Below, one piece after another: positions 43,741 to 53,319 of a stretch of DNA of 64,000 nt. Within the stretch, counting starts at the first letter, position 1, and each line of letters starts with the position of its first letter. The notes below the pieces were generated by a model. The model was not told the DNA's origin. It made no database searches and saw only the letters and a list, made by a program, of their open reading frames with translations. The translations under genes were made by a program, and so were the position numbers. Source of the stretch: Helicobacter sp. TUL. Its GTDB lineage: Bacteria; Campylobacterota; Campylobacteria; Campylobacterales; Helicobacteraceae. The stretch is taken from contig NZ_NESU01000002.1 in NCBI RefSeq assembly GCF_002287135.1, positions 1-64,000 of the forward strand, in the 5' to 3' direction.

Positions 43741-44562
43741 ATGAAGCAGTTTCTTGATTTAGTTATCACCGAGACAATCGCTACTATTGAAGGATTAATG
43801 GGGCGGAATGCAAGTGTAGAGCACACAAGCGATAATAATGTAAGTCTTGATATGCTTCCTGCAAAATATGGCATAGCATATATTCAAGTTGGTGGTGATG
43901 GCAGTGGCGAGCTTGCAGTGGTGATCCCATCGGCTATGGGTAGTGCGTTGGCTGATATGATGTTGGGAGGCGATGGCGAGAGCAAGGAAGATCTAAGTAG
44001 CGATGATCTTGATGCGATTAAAGAGATTGTTTCTAATGTTTTTGGCGCCATAGCCACAAATCTAGGATCACAAAAAGATTTACCAAAGCTAAGTTTTACA
44101 TGCACACAAATAGATTTTGTAGAGCAAAGCATTGATTTAAGTAGATTCCAAAAAGCATATATCTTTCATTTTACGCTAGATTCTTTAAATGCGGATTTTG
44201 TGCTACTTGCTTCAGAATCTTTTGTAGAGCTTTTTGAGTCTAAACCCCAAGCTACAGAGGCACATACCCCAGAGGCACACGCACTTTCAGCCACCGAATT
44301 TAAAAATATCAATATGATTTTAGATGTGCGCCTTAATGTCAAGGTGCGCATTGGGCAAAAGAGAATGCTCCTTAAAGATGTTATTTCTATGGATATAGGA
44401 AGTGTTATTGAGCTTAATCAACTCGCCAACGATCCGCTAGAAATTCTTGTTGATGATAAAGTCATAGCGCGTGGGGAAGTGGTGATTGTGGATGGAAACT
44501 TTGGGATTCAAATCACTGATATAGGTTCTAGGCGTGAGCGTTTGGAGCAATTACGCGGATAA
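43741..44562 (+). CDS. fliY: Flagellar motor switch protein FliY
   Basis: FliY is a FliN-type switch protein with an N-terminal CheC-related part. The 273-aa product has the segment MLPAKYGIAYIQVGGDGSGE and a C-terminal SpoA domain (LDVRLNVKVRIGQKRMLLKD near 197). The gene completes the fliA-fliM-fliY run. A separate fliN may exist elsewhere, as in H. pylori. Confidence 0.92.
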   Translation: MKQFLDLVITETIATIEGLMGRNASVEHTSDNNVSLDMLPAKYGIAYIQVGGDGSGELAVVIPSAMGSALADMMLGGDGESKEDLSSDDLDAIKEIVSNVFGAIATNLGSQKDLPKLSFTCTQIDFVEQSIDLSRFQKAYIFHFTLDSLNADFVLLASESFVELFESKPQATEAHTPEAHALSATEFKNINMILDVRLNVKVRIGQKRMLLKDVISMDIGSVIELNQLANDPLEILVDDKVIARGEVVIVDGNFGIQITDIGSRRERLEQLRG

Positions 44563-44623
44563 GTTACAAATATTTGCGTGAAAGCACAATACAAGATGAA
44601 AGCACATATTAGGAGAGCAGAAA

Positions 44624-45130
44624 ATGGAAAATCATGCGATACTTAAGGAAATAGAAGGTTTTAGAGATAGTTTTAATTCTGTTGTGCTTGCTACGCTTTC
44701 ACAAGATTCTATGCCTTGTCTTAGTTATTCACCCTTGTTGCGTTATGAGGGTGGGTATTATCTTTATATTAGCGAGGTAGCCAAACATTTTAGCAATCTC
44801 CAAATGCACCCAAAATCTGCCCAAGTGATGTTTATAGAAGATGAGAGTAAGGCAAATATACTTTTAGCGCGCACGAGGTTAACATATGATGTGCATGTAG
44901 AGTTTTTGCCAAGAGATGCGTTTTTTGATGCGGTATATGATAGCTTTGAATCTCGTGTAGGAAAAGATGGTGGTGTTTGTGTAGTGCGCGGTATGCAAGA
45001 CTTTCATCTCCTCAAATTACATTTGCAAAAAGGGCGTTTTGTTAAGGGATTTGGACAAGCGTATGACATAGATGAGCGTGGAGAGATTACACACATTGGT
45101 GGCAAAGGTCACCCACCACATAAGGCATAA
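44624..45130 (+). CDS. HugZ/pyridoxamine-phosphate-oxidase-like split-barrel protein
   Basis: The 168-aa protein fits the flavin/heme-binding split-barrel family: LATLSQDSMPCLSYSPLLRY near 24-43, RTRLTYDVHVEF near 87, and a C-terminal GRFVKGFGQAYDIDERGE with a His-rich end (GGKGHPPHKA). H. pylori HugZ (about 250 aa) has similar strands and a C-terminal heme-binding His, but this protein is shorter. It could be a heme-degrading enzyme or a flavin-binding reductase. The ATG follows 'attaggagagcagaaa'. Confidence 0.7.
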   Translation: MENHAILKEIEGFRDSFNSVVLATLSQDSMPCLSYSPLLRYEGGYYLYISEVAKHFSNLQMHPKSAQVMFIEDESKANILLARTRLTYDVHVEFLPRDAFFDAVYDSFESRVGKDGGVCVVRGMQDFHLLKLHLQKGRFVKGFGQAYDIDERGEITHIGGKGHPPHKA

Positions 45131-45285
45131 TGATGATCCTATATTTCTAAGATATTTCAAACTTTAGCACAATCTAAGGATTGTCTTTATACCATATATT
45201 TAAAGTTTCCGTGCGAGACCAACAAGCTAGAATCTTCTTGTCCTTACAACAAAGATCCTGCTGTATTTTAGAATAAAAGAATCCT

Positions 45286-46482
45286 ATGCAACACAAACAT
45301 TCTATTATTATGGGTGATATTCCGCTTGGCAAGCTCTTTTTTATGCGTTTGGAAAATGCTTTGCTCCTTATGGAAAGAGGCGATGTGATTGAGATTTTGA
45401 GTGATTATGGCAATTTATCAGCAGAGCTTGGGGCTTGGTGTAAGTTTAAAGGCGAAGCATTTTGTGAATCACAAAGCCTTAGTATGGGCTTTGCGTATTA
45501 TCTCAAAAAATGCTCTAATACAAGTTTTTGTGATTTTTCACATAAAGATTGTGACAAGGCATATGATTTAGCTCCTATTGCACCTAGTGAGTTTGGCTTA
45601 AGCGCAAGAGGCAGTAAGCCACAAGTTGGGAGTCCAAACTATTATTTTTCTCTTAGTGCCAAAGAAGTTATTTGGAGTGAAAATATCACAAAAATTTATG
45701 AAGATTCTAAAAATGCGCAATGGAATGCCACGCGCGATATTTGCTGGAGCGAGATTCCACGCTTTTCACCGATTATGGAATCTAGCATTGCCCAAATTAT
45801 GACATATTTGGTTGAAAATGAACTCTCTGCATTGTATGTGCCTTCAAAATTTTTGCCACAAATTTCTCCTTATTTTCACGAAGTGCCTTTGTTGCTTTCT
45901 AGTATTATTGGTGATGAAGCAAGGCATATAGAGACCTTTATCAAGCGTGCAAAAGCCACAGGGCTTGGATTGCAATACTCTACTTTAGCCACACAACAAA
46001 GCCTATATACGCTTTTTAGAGAGCGTGATTATTTTGCATCGAGTTTTTTATTGCATATTATGGGCGAGGGGACTTTTATTGATTTGCTTAGATTCTTAGA
46101 AGACTTTGCACAAGATGAGCCTACTAAAAAACTCCTTTCTTTAGCGCGCAAAGATGAAAAAAGACATGTCGCTTATGGGATTAATAATGTCAAAAATGCC
46201 CTCACGCACAACCCTGCCAAAATTAATTTTTTAAAAGACATTGTGTTTAAACGCAAACATTATCTTGATGAATTTAGCACCGAATCTACGCTACTTTTAG
46301 AATCATTGGCTATTTTTGCTGGTGGGGGTGATGAGGTGAGCAAAATCAAACAAGGCTTTGAGGCGGTAGAAGATCTCAAACAAAAAATGGAATCTAATCG
46401 CACCAAAAGACTTATAGAATGCGGTATAGATGAAGAATTAGCAAGAGATTTGAGCAGGGCGCATACACCAAATTTTATGTAG
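45286..46482 (+). CDS. TusA-like domain fused to a ferritin-like di-iron domain
   Basis: The 398-aa protein has an N-terminal TusA/SirA-like fold (about 1-60: MGDIPLGKLFF, MRLENALLLMERGDVIEIL, GAWCKFKGEAF). It lacks the CPxP motif in which TusA's sulfur-carrying Cys lies. A cysteine patch follows (KKCSNTSFCDFSHKDC near 64-79). Residues about 165-335 form a ferritin-like bundle with two ExxH motifs (DEARHIE near 209, DEKRHVAYG near 288) plus Glu in VENELSALY and MGEGTFIDLL, enough for a di-iron site. I know of no characterised protein with this architecture. It may start an operon with the next two genes. Confidence 0.6.
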   Translation: MQHKHSIIMGDIPLGKLFFMRLENALLLMERGDVIEILSDYGNLSAELGAWCKFKGEAFCESQSLSMGFAYYLKKCSNTSFCDFSHKDCDKAYDLAPIAPSEFGLSARGSKPQVGSPNYYFSLSAKEVIWSENITKIYEDSKNAQWNATRDICWSEIPRFSPIMESSIAQIMTYLVENELSALYVPSKFLPQISPYFHEVPLLLSSIIGDEARHIETFIKRAKATGLGLQYSTLATQQSLYTLFRERDYFASSFLLHIMGEGTFIDLLRFLEDFAQDEPTKKLLSLARKDEKRHVAYGINNVKNALTHNPAKINFLKDIVFKRKHYLDEFSTESTLLLESLAIFAGGGDEVSKIKQGFEAVEDLKQKMESNRTKRLIECGIDEELARDLSRAHTPNFM

Positions 46483-46596
46483 GTTATTTTTTGGAAGTTT
46501 TGCTTGACTATATGGAGCAAGATTTTCAAAAGGTAGCTTCATGATACCTAGAAATCCGTGTGATTTACAAAAGATTCTATATTTAAGGAGCTAAGA

Positions 46597-47721
46597 ATGC
46601 TACAACTAGATACTATTGTGACTGCATGTCAAGAATTTGGGGAAAAATATATCACCCCTTATACCAAGAGAACTGATGAAGAAGGAAGATTCCCACAAGA
46701 GAGCTTTGATGCGTTGAAAAAAGAGGGTTTTACTGCTTTGCTTGTGCCAAAAGAATATGGAGGATTAGGCGGCGGTGCAAAAGAACATGTGCAAGTTTGC
46801 TATGGACTTGGGCGTTTTTGCGCGACAACAGCGCTTTGTTATATGATGCACAATACCGCTGTGTATGCAGTGAGTATGTTTGGGAGCAAAGAGCTAAAAG
46901 CCGATGTGTTGCCAAGAGTAGCAAAGGGCGAGTTACTTTTTGCCCTTGCTTATAGCGAGAGTGGGTCTGGGACACACTTTGGCGCACCTGATATTACAGA
47001 AAAGCAAGATGGGGATTGTAGAATCCTAAATGGTCGCAAAAGCTTTGTAACATCAGCAGAATATGCAGATTTTTATCTTACATATACAAATTCGTGTAAC
47101 AAACAAGGCACATACAATTCTTGGCTTGTAGATTCTAGGCTTTCTGGAGTTGTCGCAGAGCAAGGCACTTGGAATGGGCTTGGTATGCGTGGTAATAATT
47201 CTAAACCAATACAATACAATAATGTGCGTGTGTCAGAGAAGTTTTTGCTAGGAAATGATGGCGATGGAGAGACACATTCTGGCGCTTTGATTATGTATTT
47301 TATTACTGGGCTTGGTGCAGTATATAGTGGTTTGGGTGATGCGATTTATCGTTGTATTTTGGGGCATACCAAGGAGAGAAAATATACAACTGGTGGTAGC
47401 TTAAGTGATATTGAGTTAGTTAAGATCCATTTGGCTGATATTTATACAAAAGTCCAAGGTGGTATAAGCTTGACAATGGAGGCGGCAAGAAGTTTTGACG
47501 CTAAAGAAAGTGATTTTGCACCCAAAGTGTTTGCGTGTCGCATACATGTTATCCATAATGTAATGGATATCGCTTCACTTGCTATGCGACTTGGCGGAGG
47601 AAAGGCTTATAGCAAACATTTAGCTCTTGAGCGATATTTTCGTGATGCGTTTGCTTCACAAGTTATGGCGCCAAGCCTTGATGTATTAAAAATCTGGCTA
47701 GGTTCAGCGATTACAGCATAA
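46597..47721 (+). CDS. Acyl-CoA dehydrogenase-fold flavoprotein without the usual catalytic Glu
   Basis: The 374-aa protein has the full acyl-CoA dehydrogenase fold: EEGRFPQESFDALKKEGF, VPKEYGGLGGGAKEH near 48-62, ALAYSESGSGTHFG near 123 and LGGGKAYSKHLALERYFRDA near 334-353. In true dehydrogenases the next segment is YEGTSEI, holding the base Glu. Here it reads SQVMAPSLDVLKIWLGSA, as in DszC/HpaB-type group D flavin monooxygenases that share the fold. I therefore favour an oxygenase or other flavin enzyme. It lies 9 bases upstream of the binding-protein-like gene. Strong 'taaggagctaag' before the ATG. Confidence 0.65.
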   Translation: MLQLDTIVTACQEFGEKYITPYTKRTDEEGRFPQESFDALKKEGFTALLVPKEYGGLGGGAKEHVQVCYGLGRFCATTALCYMMHNTAVYAVSMFGSKELKADVLPRVAKGELLFALAYSESGSGTHFGAPDITEKQDGDCRILNGRKSFVTSAEYADFYLTYTNSCNKQGTYNSWLVDSRLSGVVAEQGTWNGLGMRGNNSKPIQYNNVRVSEKFLLGNDGDGETHSGALIMYFITGLGAVYSGLGDAIYRCILGHTKERKYTTGGSLSDIELVKIHLADIYTKVQGGISLTMEAARSFDAKESDFAPKVFACRIHVIHNVMDIASLAMRLGGGKAYSKHLALERYFRDAFASQVMAPSLDVLKIWLGSAITA

Positions 47722-47730
47722 GGAGAGAAT

Positions 47731-48609
47731 ATGAAAACATTACTTTTAGGAGCCGTGGCTTATGATCCAAAGGTCGTGCCAATTTGGGATATTATCAGAG
47801 ATTACACTAATGCGTTTGGCTGCAAACTAGATTATGTGCTTTTTAGCAATTATGAGCGACAAGTGGATTCTTTGCTTAGGGGGCATATTGATATAGCGTG
47901 GAATACCAATGTTGCGTGGATTCGCACCCTCTATGCAACCAACAATACAGCAGAGGCGTTGATAATGCGTGATAGCGACATTGATTTTAAAACACATTTT
48001 GTTAGTCGCAAAAATGATTCGATCCGCACCCTAGGTGATCTAAAGGGTAAAGTCTTTGGTGTGGGGAGTTTGGATTCTGCGCAAGCTGCGATTATGAGTA
48101 TTTATTATTTGCAACGAGATTCTGGCTTAGAGATTGAAATTTTTGAATCTTATGCGGAATTTACACGACAAGGGCGTAAAAATGCAGATTCTATAGCGCT
48201 TATTCGTTACAACAGCGATCTTGGCAAACATGGAGACACAGGGACAAGTGAATTTGATGTGCTAGAGGCAATCAAAAAAGGCGAGCTTGATGCAGGAAGT
48301 ATAGGATCAAGCACATGGATTAGAATCTTAACGCAAGGTGAATACCCAACAATAGAGAGTTTTTGGGCTTCACCTGGGTATTGTCATTGTAATTTTAGTG
48401 TGCTACCTAGCTTGGATCGCGAATCTAAAGAGCAATTTTCTGCTATGCTTCTTAGCCAAAATGACAAAAAACACGATCCTCTCATCACAAAAATGATGCA
48501 AATGGAGGGCTTAAATGCGTGGGTAAAAGTGGGCAAACAAGAACTTGCCGGATATGACGCAATTTATGAGGCGATGAAAGAACAAAACTTGCTAACAAAT
48601 AATCTATAA
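47731..48609 (+). CDS. PhnD-like substrate-binding-protein fold without signal peptide
   Basis: The 292-aa protein resembles phosphate/phosphonate ABC binding proteins: [20 protein letters not shown] near 39-58, [20 protein letters not shown] near 89-108 and the following [11 protein letters not shown]. It begins [17 protein letters not shown] with no signal peptide or lipobox, and no ABC permease or ATPase is nearby. It should be cytoplasmic, so a catalytic or sensing role is likelier than transport. MqnA, MqnD and Thi5 are known enzymes with this fold. It is coupled to the acyl-CoA dehydrogenase-fold gene. Confidence 0.65.
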   Translation: MKTLLLGAVAYDPKVVPIWDIIRDYTNAFGCKLDYVLFSNYERQVDSLLRGHIDIAWNTNVAWIRTLYATNNTAEALIMRDSDIDFKTHFVSRKNDSIRTLGDLKGKVFGVGSLDSAQAAIMSIYYLQRDSGLEIEIFESYAEFTRQGRKNADSIALIRYNSDLGKHGDTGTSEFDVLEAIKKGELDAGSIGSSTWIRILTQGEYPTIESFWASPGYCHCNFSVLPSLDRESKEQFSAMLLSQNDKKHDPLITKMMQMEGLNAWVKVGKQELAGYDAIYEAMKEQNLLTNNL

Positions 48610-48637
48610 GAATAGGGCATTTAGCATTCTCTTGCGT

Positions 48638-48643
48638 TATAAT
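48638..48643 (+). promoter_or_regulatory. -10 box of ilvD
   Basis: TATAAT in 'tgcgttataatacac', 28 bases before the chosen ilvD ATG. It lies inside a longer possible reading frame (from 48632), which argues against that start. Confidence 0.55.
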
Positions 48644-48670
48644 ACACGCATTTTTTACAAGGAGAATGCG

Positions 48671-50389
48671 ATGCGAAGTGATATTATCAAACAAGGCTAT
48701 CAAAGGGCTCCGCATAGGAGTTTGTTGCGTGCTACAGGGCTTAAAGATGAGGATTTTAATAAGCCCTTTATTGGTGTGGCAAATAGTTATATAGACATTA
48801 TCCCCGGACATTTTTTCTTAAACAAATACGCAGAGATTATCAAGGAGGAAATCCGCAAGGCTGGTGGTGTGCCATTTGAGTTTAATACTATTGGCGTGGA
48901 TGATGGTATTGCTATGGGGCATAATGGTATGCTGTATTCCCTCCCTAGTCGTGAATTAATCGCTGATTGTATCGAAACGGTGATGAATGCACATAGCCTA
49001 GATGCGATGATTTGTATTCCAAATTGCGATAAGATCGTGCCTGGTATGCTTATGGGGGCATTGCGTGTCAATGTGCCAACGATTTTTGTAAGTGGCGGAC
49101 CGATGATGGCAGGGAGGCTAAGCGATGGCAGTGTGCTAGATCTAAATTCTGCTTTTGAGGCAGTGGGTGCGTTTGAAAGTGGCAAAATCGATGAAAAACG
49201 CTTGCACGAAATAGAATGCAACGCCTGTCCTGGTGGCGGAAGTTGTAGCGGTATGTTTACGGCAAATTCTATGAATACGCTTTGTGAGGCTATGGGGGTA
49301 GCTTTGATGGGTAATGGAACAATCCCAGCGCTTACAAAAGAGCGCGAGGAATTGTTGCGAAAGGCTGCAAGACGCATAGTAGAGATTGCCCTAGATTCTC
49401 AAAAGAGTGAGCAGTTTAGATTCCGTAATATCCTCAATCACAAAGCCGTGCATAATGCCTTTGTTGTGGATATGGCAATGGGGGGAAGCACAAATACGGT
49501 GTTGCATATGCTTGCTATTGCTAAAGAAGCAGAGGTAGAGTTTAACCTCCAAAATATCAATGAGATTGCCAAAAATGTCGCTCATATCGCCAAAATTGCT
49601 CCAGCACTTAGCAGTGTGCATATGGAAGATATTAATCGCGCAGGTGGCGTAAGTGCGGTGATGAATGAAGTAGCCAAACGAGATACACAAACTTTATTTT
49701 TAGACGCCCTAACGATCACAGGAGAGACTTTAGGCGAAAGAATTAAGGGCAAAGAAATCACTGATACCCACATTATCCATACCAACGAAAATGCTTATTC
49801 ACAAGTTGGTGGGCTAAAGATTCTCTTTGGGAATCTCGCAGAGCAAGGTGCAGTGCTTAAAGTAGCAGCCGTGGCAGAATCTATGAAAGAATTTAGGGGT
49901 AAAGCGATTTGTTTTAATTCCCAAGCTGAAGCGATTAAAGGCATAGCAGGTGGCAAAGTCAAAGCAGGAAATGTAGTTGTTATCCGTTATGAGGGTCCAA
50001 AGGGAGGACCAGGAATGCAAGAAATGCTAAGCCCTACAAGCTTGATTATGGGAATGGGACTAGGCGAATGCGTGGCACTTATCACTGATGGGCGATTTAG
50101 CGGGGCAACTCGTGGTGCATGTATAGGACATGTAAGCCCAGAAGCAGCAGAAGGAGGGCTTATCGCACTTATTGAAGATGGCGATGAAATAGAAATTTCT
50201 GTTGCAAGGGGAGAGTTAAATCTGCTTGTAGATTCTAAAGAATTAGAATCTAGAAAGGCAAAATGGCAAGAACAAGGTGTCGCAAAGGCAATTATGGCTA
50301 ACAAAAATATCACAAGCAAATGGCTTAAGCGTTACTCATTGCTTGTTAGCAATGCTGCAAATGGCGCGGTGCTAAAAACAGAGCTGTGA
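48671..50389 (+). CDS. ilvD: Dihydroxy-acid dehydratase
   Basis: IlvD, a Fe-S enzyme, makes the 2-keto acids for isoleucine and valine synthesis. The 572-aa protein starts [20 protein letters not shown] and has the cluster-binding [20 protein letters not shown] near 191-210 and [12 protein letters not shown] near 115. The ATG at 48671 follows 'acaaggagaatgcg'. No other ilv gene is nearby. H. pylori lacks this pathway, which helps place the genome in another Helicobacter group. Confidence 0.96.
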   Translation: MRSDIIKQGYQRAPHRSLLRATGLKDEDFNKPFIGVANSYIDIIPGHFFLNKYAEIIKEEIRKAGGVPFEFNTIGVDDGIAMGHNGMLYSLPSRELIADCIETVMNAHSLDAMICIPNCDKIVPGMLMGALRVNVPTIFVSGGPMMAGRLSDGSVLDLNSAFEAVGAFESGKIDEKRLHEIECNACPGGGSCSGMFTANSMNTLCEAMGVALMGNGTIPALTKEREELLRKAARRIVEIALDSQKSEQFRFRNILNHKAVHNAFVVDMAMGGSTNTVLHMLAIAKEAEVEFNLQNINEIAKNVAHIAKIAPALSSVHMEDINRAGGVSAVMNEVAKRDTQTLFLDALTITGETLGERIKGKEITDTHIIHTNENAYSQVGGLKILFGNLAEQGAVLKVAAVAESMKEFRGKAICFNSQAEAIKGIAGGKVKAGNVVVIRYEGPKGGPGMQEMLSPTSLIMGMGLGECVALITDGRFSGATRGACIGHVSPEAAEGGLIALIEDGDEIEISVARGELNLLVDSKELESRKAKWQEQGVAKAIMANKNITSKWLKRYSLLVSNAANGAVLKTEL

Positions 50390-50454
50390 ATTTCTAAGCC
50401 ATAGGCATTTTAGAATCTTATTTATAGATTCTGCGTTTTAGGATAGGGATAGAT

Positions 50455-52992
50455 ATGAATGTTGTTTTGTTAAAAGGTGAGGACAAAACTAAAGACATAC
50501 AAGAATATTTTATAAAAGATGAAAAACTTTATGTAACTTTTAAAAATAATAAAACCTACACTTACGCAAAATCAAGTTTTGAGATTCTACCAAAAGCTAC
50601 AAATGTAAAGGTGTTTTGCTATCTTAAAGAACTCTCTCATATTGTAAGTGAGGACAATGAGTTAGACCATTTGAAAAAAAGATATAGTGAAATTGCCTAT
50701 ATACCAAAAGACTGCGTATTATCTGCTTATTTGAATCTCTCTAGTTTTGTATATGACACACAATCAAATCTTAATCCAATACTTGCACCTTTTGGTTTAA
50801 ATATGTCGCAATCCAAAGCATTGAAAAACGCATTATGTAGTCAAACAAGTATCATTGAGGGACCACCTGGCACAGGAAAAACACAGACTATCTTAAATAT
50901 CATAGCAAACCTCATCTATCGTGGCAAAACTATTGCAGTCTTATCAAATAATAATGCTGCTACACAAAATATTTACCAAAAACTTAATAAATATGGGCTT
51001 GACTATCTCTGTGCAAATTTAGGTAACAAAGATAATAAAAAACAATTTATAGAGCAACAAAGTGGAATATATGGAGAGTTTGATACTAAAGAATTGCATA
51101 TCGAAAAAATGAAACACGATATAAATGAGTCTTATCAAAATCTGCATAAAATTTTTGAACTACAAAATGAGATAGCTACAAATAAAGAAATATTAGAATC
51201 TCTAAAGTTAGAATATGAATACTTTAAAAAGCAAGAATATCAAAACACCATATCTTTAAAAACACGATTATTTCAAAAACCAACCGCTCATAGAATCCTT
51301 ATGATAAAGATAATTTTAGAGGAATCAAAATATATTAGTAAAATTCCTCTATGGTTAAAGCTTAAAATGATGTATTGGTATGGCATAGGTGATTTTAATT
51401 TATATGCCAAATCCAAGCAAGAGATTCTAAAAATATTTGAAAATTTCTACTACACACATAAAATTGAGGAATTGCAAACAAAAATTGATACTATGCAGCA
51501 ATCCTTAGAAAAGCTCAATGCTAAAAATCCCTTAAAAACTCTACAAGATTATTCTTTAGCGCTTTTGCAATATCATCTTCAAGGGAAATACAAAAATAAT
51601 AGCACGAGGAAAATATTTACATCAGATGACTTAGTAAATAATGCTAAGGAATTTTTGCAAGAATACCCTATTGTGTTTAGCACCACCCATTCTATCCTCT
51701 CGTCTCTTGGAAGAATATCAGAAAATCCATTGTTTGATTATGTCATTATTGATGAATCATCACAAGTAGATATTGTTAGTGGGGCACTTGCCTTATTGTG
51801 TGCAAAAAATGCTGTTATCGTGGGTGATACAAAGCAGCTACCAAATATTATTGAACAAAAATACCAAAAAGATATTCAAGATAAGAATGCTAAATATAAT
51901 ATTCCAGAATACTATGATTATTCTAAACACAGCCTTTTAAGCTCTATGAATTGTATTGTAGATTCAGGCTTTCGTGTATTGTTAAGGGAGCACTATCGTT
52001 GTCACCCAAAGATTATAGGTTTTTGTAATAAAAAATTTTATAATAATGAGCTTATTATACTTAGCCAAGAAGAATCCAAACTTAAGGATGTGCTTAAGGT
52101 TTATATTACCCAAAAGGGCAATCATGCTAGAGGGCATTATAATCAACGAGAAATTGATGTGATAAAAACGGAGATTTTGCCGCCACTGCAAGAGTGTTTT
52201 GATAAAGATGAAATTGGAATCATCTCTCCTTATAAAACGCAAAAAGAGCATTTGCAAAAAGACATTGTGGAATTACAAATTGATACTGTGCATAAATATC
52301 AAGGTAGGGAGAAGGAAGCTATCATACTTACCATGGTGAATAATGTTATTGGGGATTTTATTGATAATGAAAACATGCTTAATGTGGCAGTAAGCAGGGC
52401 AAAGAGTGCGTTAAGAATCGTTGTGTCTCATAATATAGCCACAAGCAATAATAATATAAGTGATTTTATCAAATACATACAATATCATAATGGTGAAGTT
52501 GTGCAAAGTGAAGTAAAATCAATATTTGACTTGCTGTATAAGGCAAACCATCAAGCACGCCTGCTATATCTTAAAAATAAAAAGAAAATATCACAATTTG
52601 ATTCTGAAAATCTCGCTTTTTATGCAATACAAGAATGCCTTAAGTCTTATTCTGCATTAGATGTTGTTTCGCATATTCCACTTTCTAGGGTTATTGGAGA
52701 TAGCAGTGTTTTAGATGAGAAACAAAAACAATACGCATATAATCCTCTCACGCATATTGATTTTGTTATTTATAATATTATGAACAAGATTCCAGTTTGT
52801 GCCATAGAGGTTGATGGCTTTGCTTTCCATAATGCAGCTACGCCACAATTCAAAAATGATGCATTAAAAGATGCTATTTTACAAAAATGTCATATACCCC
52901 TACTCCGATTACGCACAAATGGGAGTGATGAGAGGGGGCGTATAGAGGCTATTTTGAGTGAGATTATGGAGAAAAGAGAGGGAGTAATATAG
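50455..52992 (+). CDS. SF1 helicase fused to a C-terminal nuclease-like domain, candidate defence protein
   Basis: The 845-aa protein has an SF1 (Upf1/Dna2-like) helicase: Walker A IIEGPPGTGKTQTILN near 136, Walker B IIDESSQVD near 430, VIVGDTKQLPNI, LREHYRCHPKIIGFCN near 507, TVHKYQGREKEAIIL and NVAVSRAKSALRIVVS. A coiled coil is inserted between motifs I and II. The last 100 residues (THIDFVIYNI, AIEVDGFAFHN, QKCHIPLLRLRTN) look like the DUF2726/Vsr-type restriction-endonuclease fold. Helicase-nuclease fusions of this sort are common in phage defence. Its DNA is more AT-rich than its neighbours, and it is followed by a restriction-specificity remnant. Confidence 0.7.
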   Translation: MNVVLLKGEDKTKDIQEYFIKDEKLYVTFKNNKTYTYAKSSFEILPKATNVKVFCYLKELSHIVSEDNELDHLKKRYSEIAYIPKDCVLSAYLNLSSFVYDTQSNLNPILAPFGLNMSQSKALKNALCSQTSIIEGPPGTGKTQTILNIIANLIYRGKTIAVLSNNNAATQNIYQKLNKYGLDYLCANLGNKDNKKQFIEQQSGIYGEFDTKELHIEKMKHDINESYQNLHKIFELQNEIATNKEILESLKLEYEYFKKQEYQNTISLKTRLFQKPTAHRILMIKIILEESKYISKIPLWLKLKMMYWYGIGDFNLYAKSKQEILKIFENFYYTHKIEELQTKIDTMQQSLEKLNAKNPLKTLQDYSLALLQYHLQGKYKNNSTRKIFTSDDLVNNAKEFLQEYPIVFSTTHSILSSLGRISENPLFDYVIIDESSQVDIVSGALALLCAKNAVIVGDTKQLPNIIEQKYQKDIQDKNAKYNIPEYYDYSKHSLLSSMNCIVDSGFRVLLREHYRCHPKIIGFCNKKFYNNELIILSQEESKLKDVLKVYITQKGNHARGHYNQREIDVIKTEILPPLQECFDKDEIGIISPYKTQKEHLQKDIVELQIDTVHKYQGREKEAIILTMVNNVIGDFIDNENMLNVAVSRAKSALRIVVSHNIATSNNNISDFIKYIQYHNGEVVQSEVKSIFDLLYKANHQARLLYLKNKKKISQFDSENLAFYAIQECLKSYSALDVVSHIPLSRVIGDSSVLDEKQKQYAYNPLTHIDFVIYNIMNKIPVCAIEVDGFAFHNAATPQFKNDALKDAILQKCHIPLLRLRTNGSDERGRIEAILSEIMEKREGVI

Positions 52993-53319
52993 CCTTTGGG
53001 ATTTTTTGTGTTGTGTTTATATTTTTGATTTTTTGGCTAAAATCCCTCCCACAAGAAGCGAGAGATCACATAGAGATAAGCTAGATTACATCAAGGATGA
53101 AAATAATTATATTGAAATCACCAATAAATATAAGATATTTATATTGCTATTCACCTAGATAACATAAAAGACTTTCTTAATGATTTGCTTATACGTTTTC
53201 ATAAGGACTTGGTATATTATGCAGAGAAATAAAGGTGGTGGCAAGTGCCACCTAGAAAGAAATGACATTATAGCAAAGTTTCATGGTCTTTGCTTAAAAA
53301 TTTATAAAAGGAGTGAATT
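52993..53319. other. Intergenic stretch with gene debris and a hairpin
   Basis: I see no intact gene. Two short open stretches on the plus strand (about 53040-53157, reading RDKLDYIKDENNYIEI; and about 53138-53233, reading DNIKDFLNDLLIRFHKDL to a TAA) lie in different frames with no start codon, and look like remains of a lost gene. A hairpin (GGTGGC, AAGT, GCCACC) lies at 53237-53252. The last 15 bases hold an AAAGGAG ribosome binding site for the next gene. Confidence 0.5.
53237..53252. other. Short perfect hairpin
   Basis: GGTGGC-AAGT-GCCACC is a perfect 6-bp GC-rich stem with a 4-base loop in an AT-rich region. No T run follows, so it is not a classic terminator. Confidence 0.4.
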
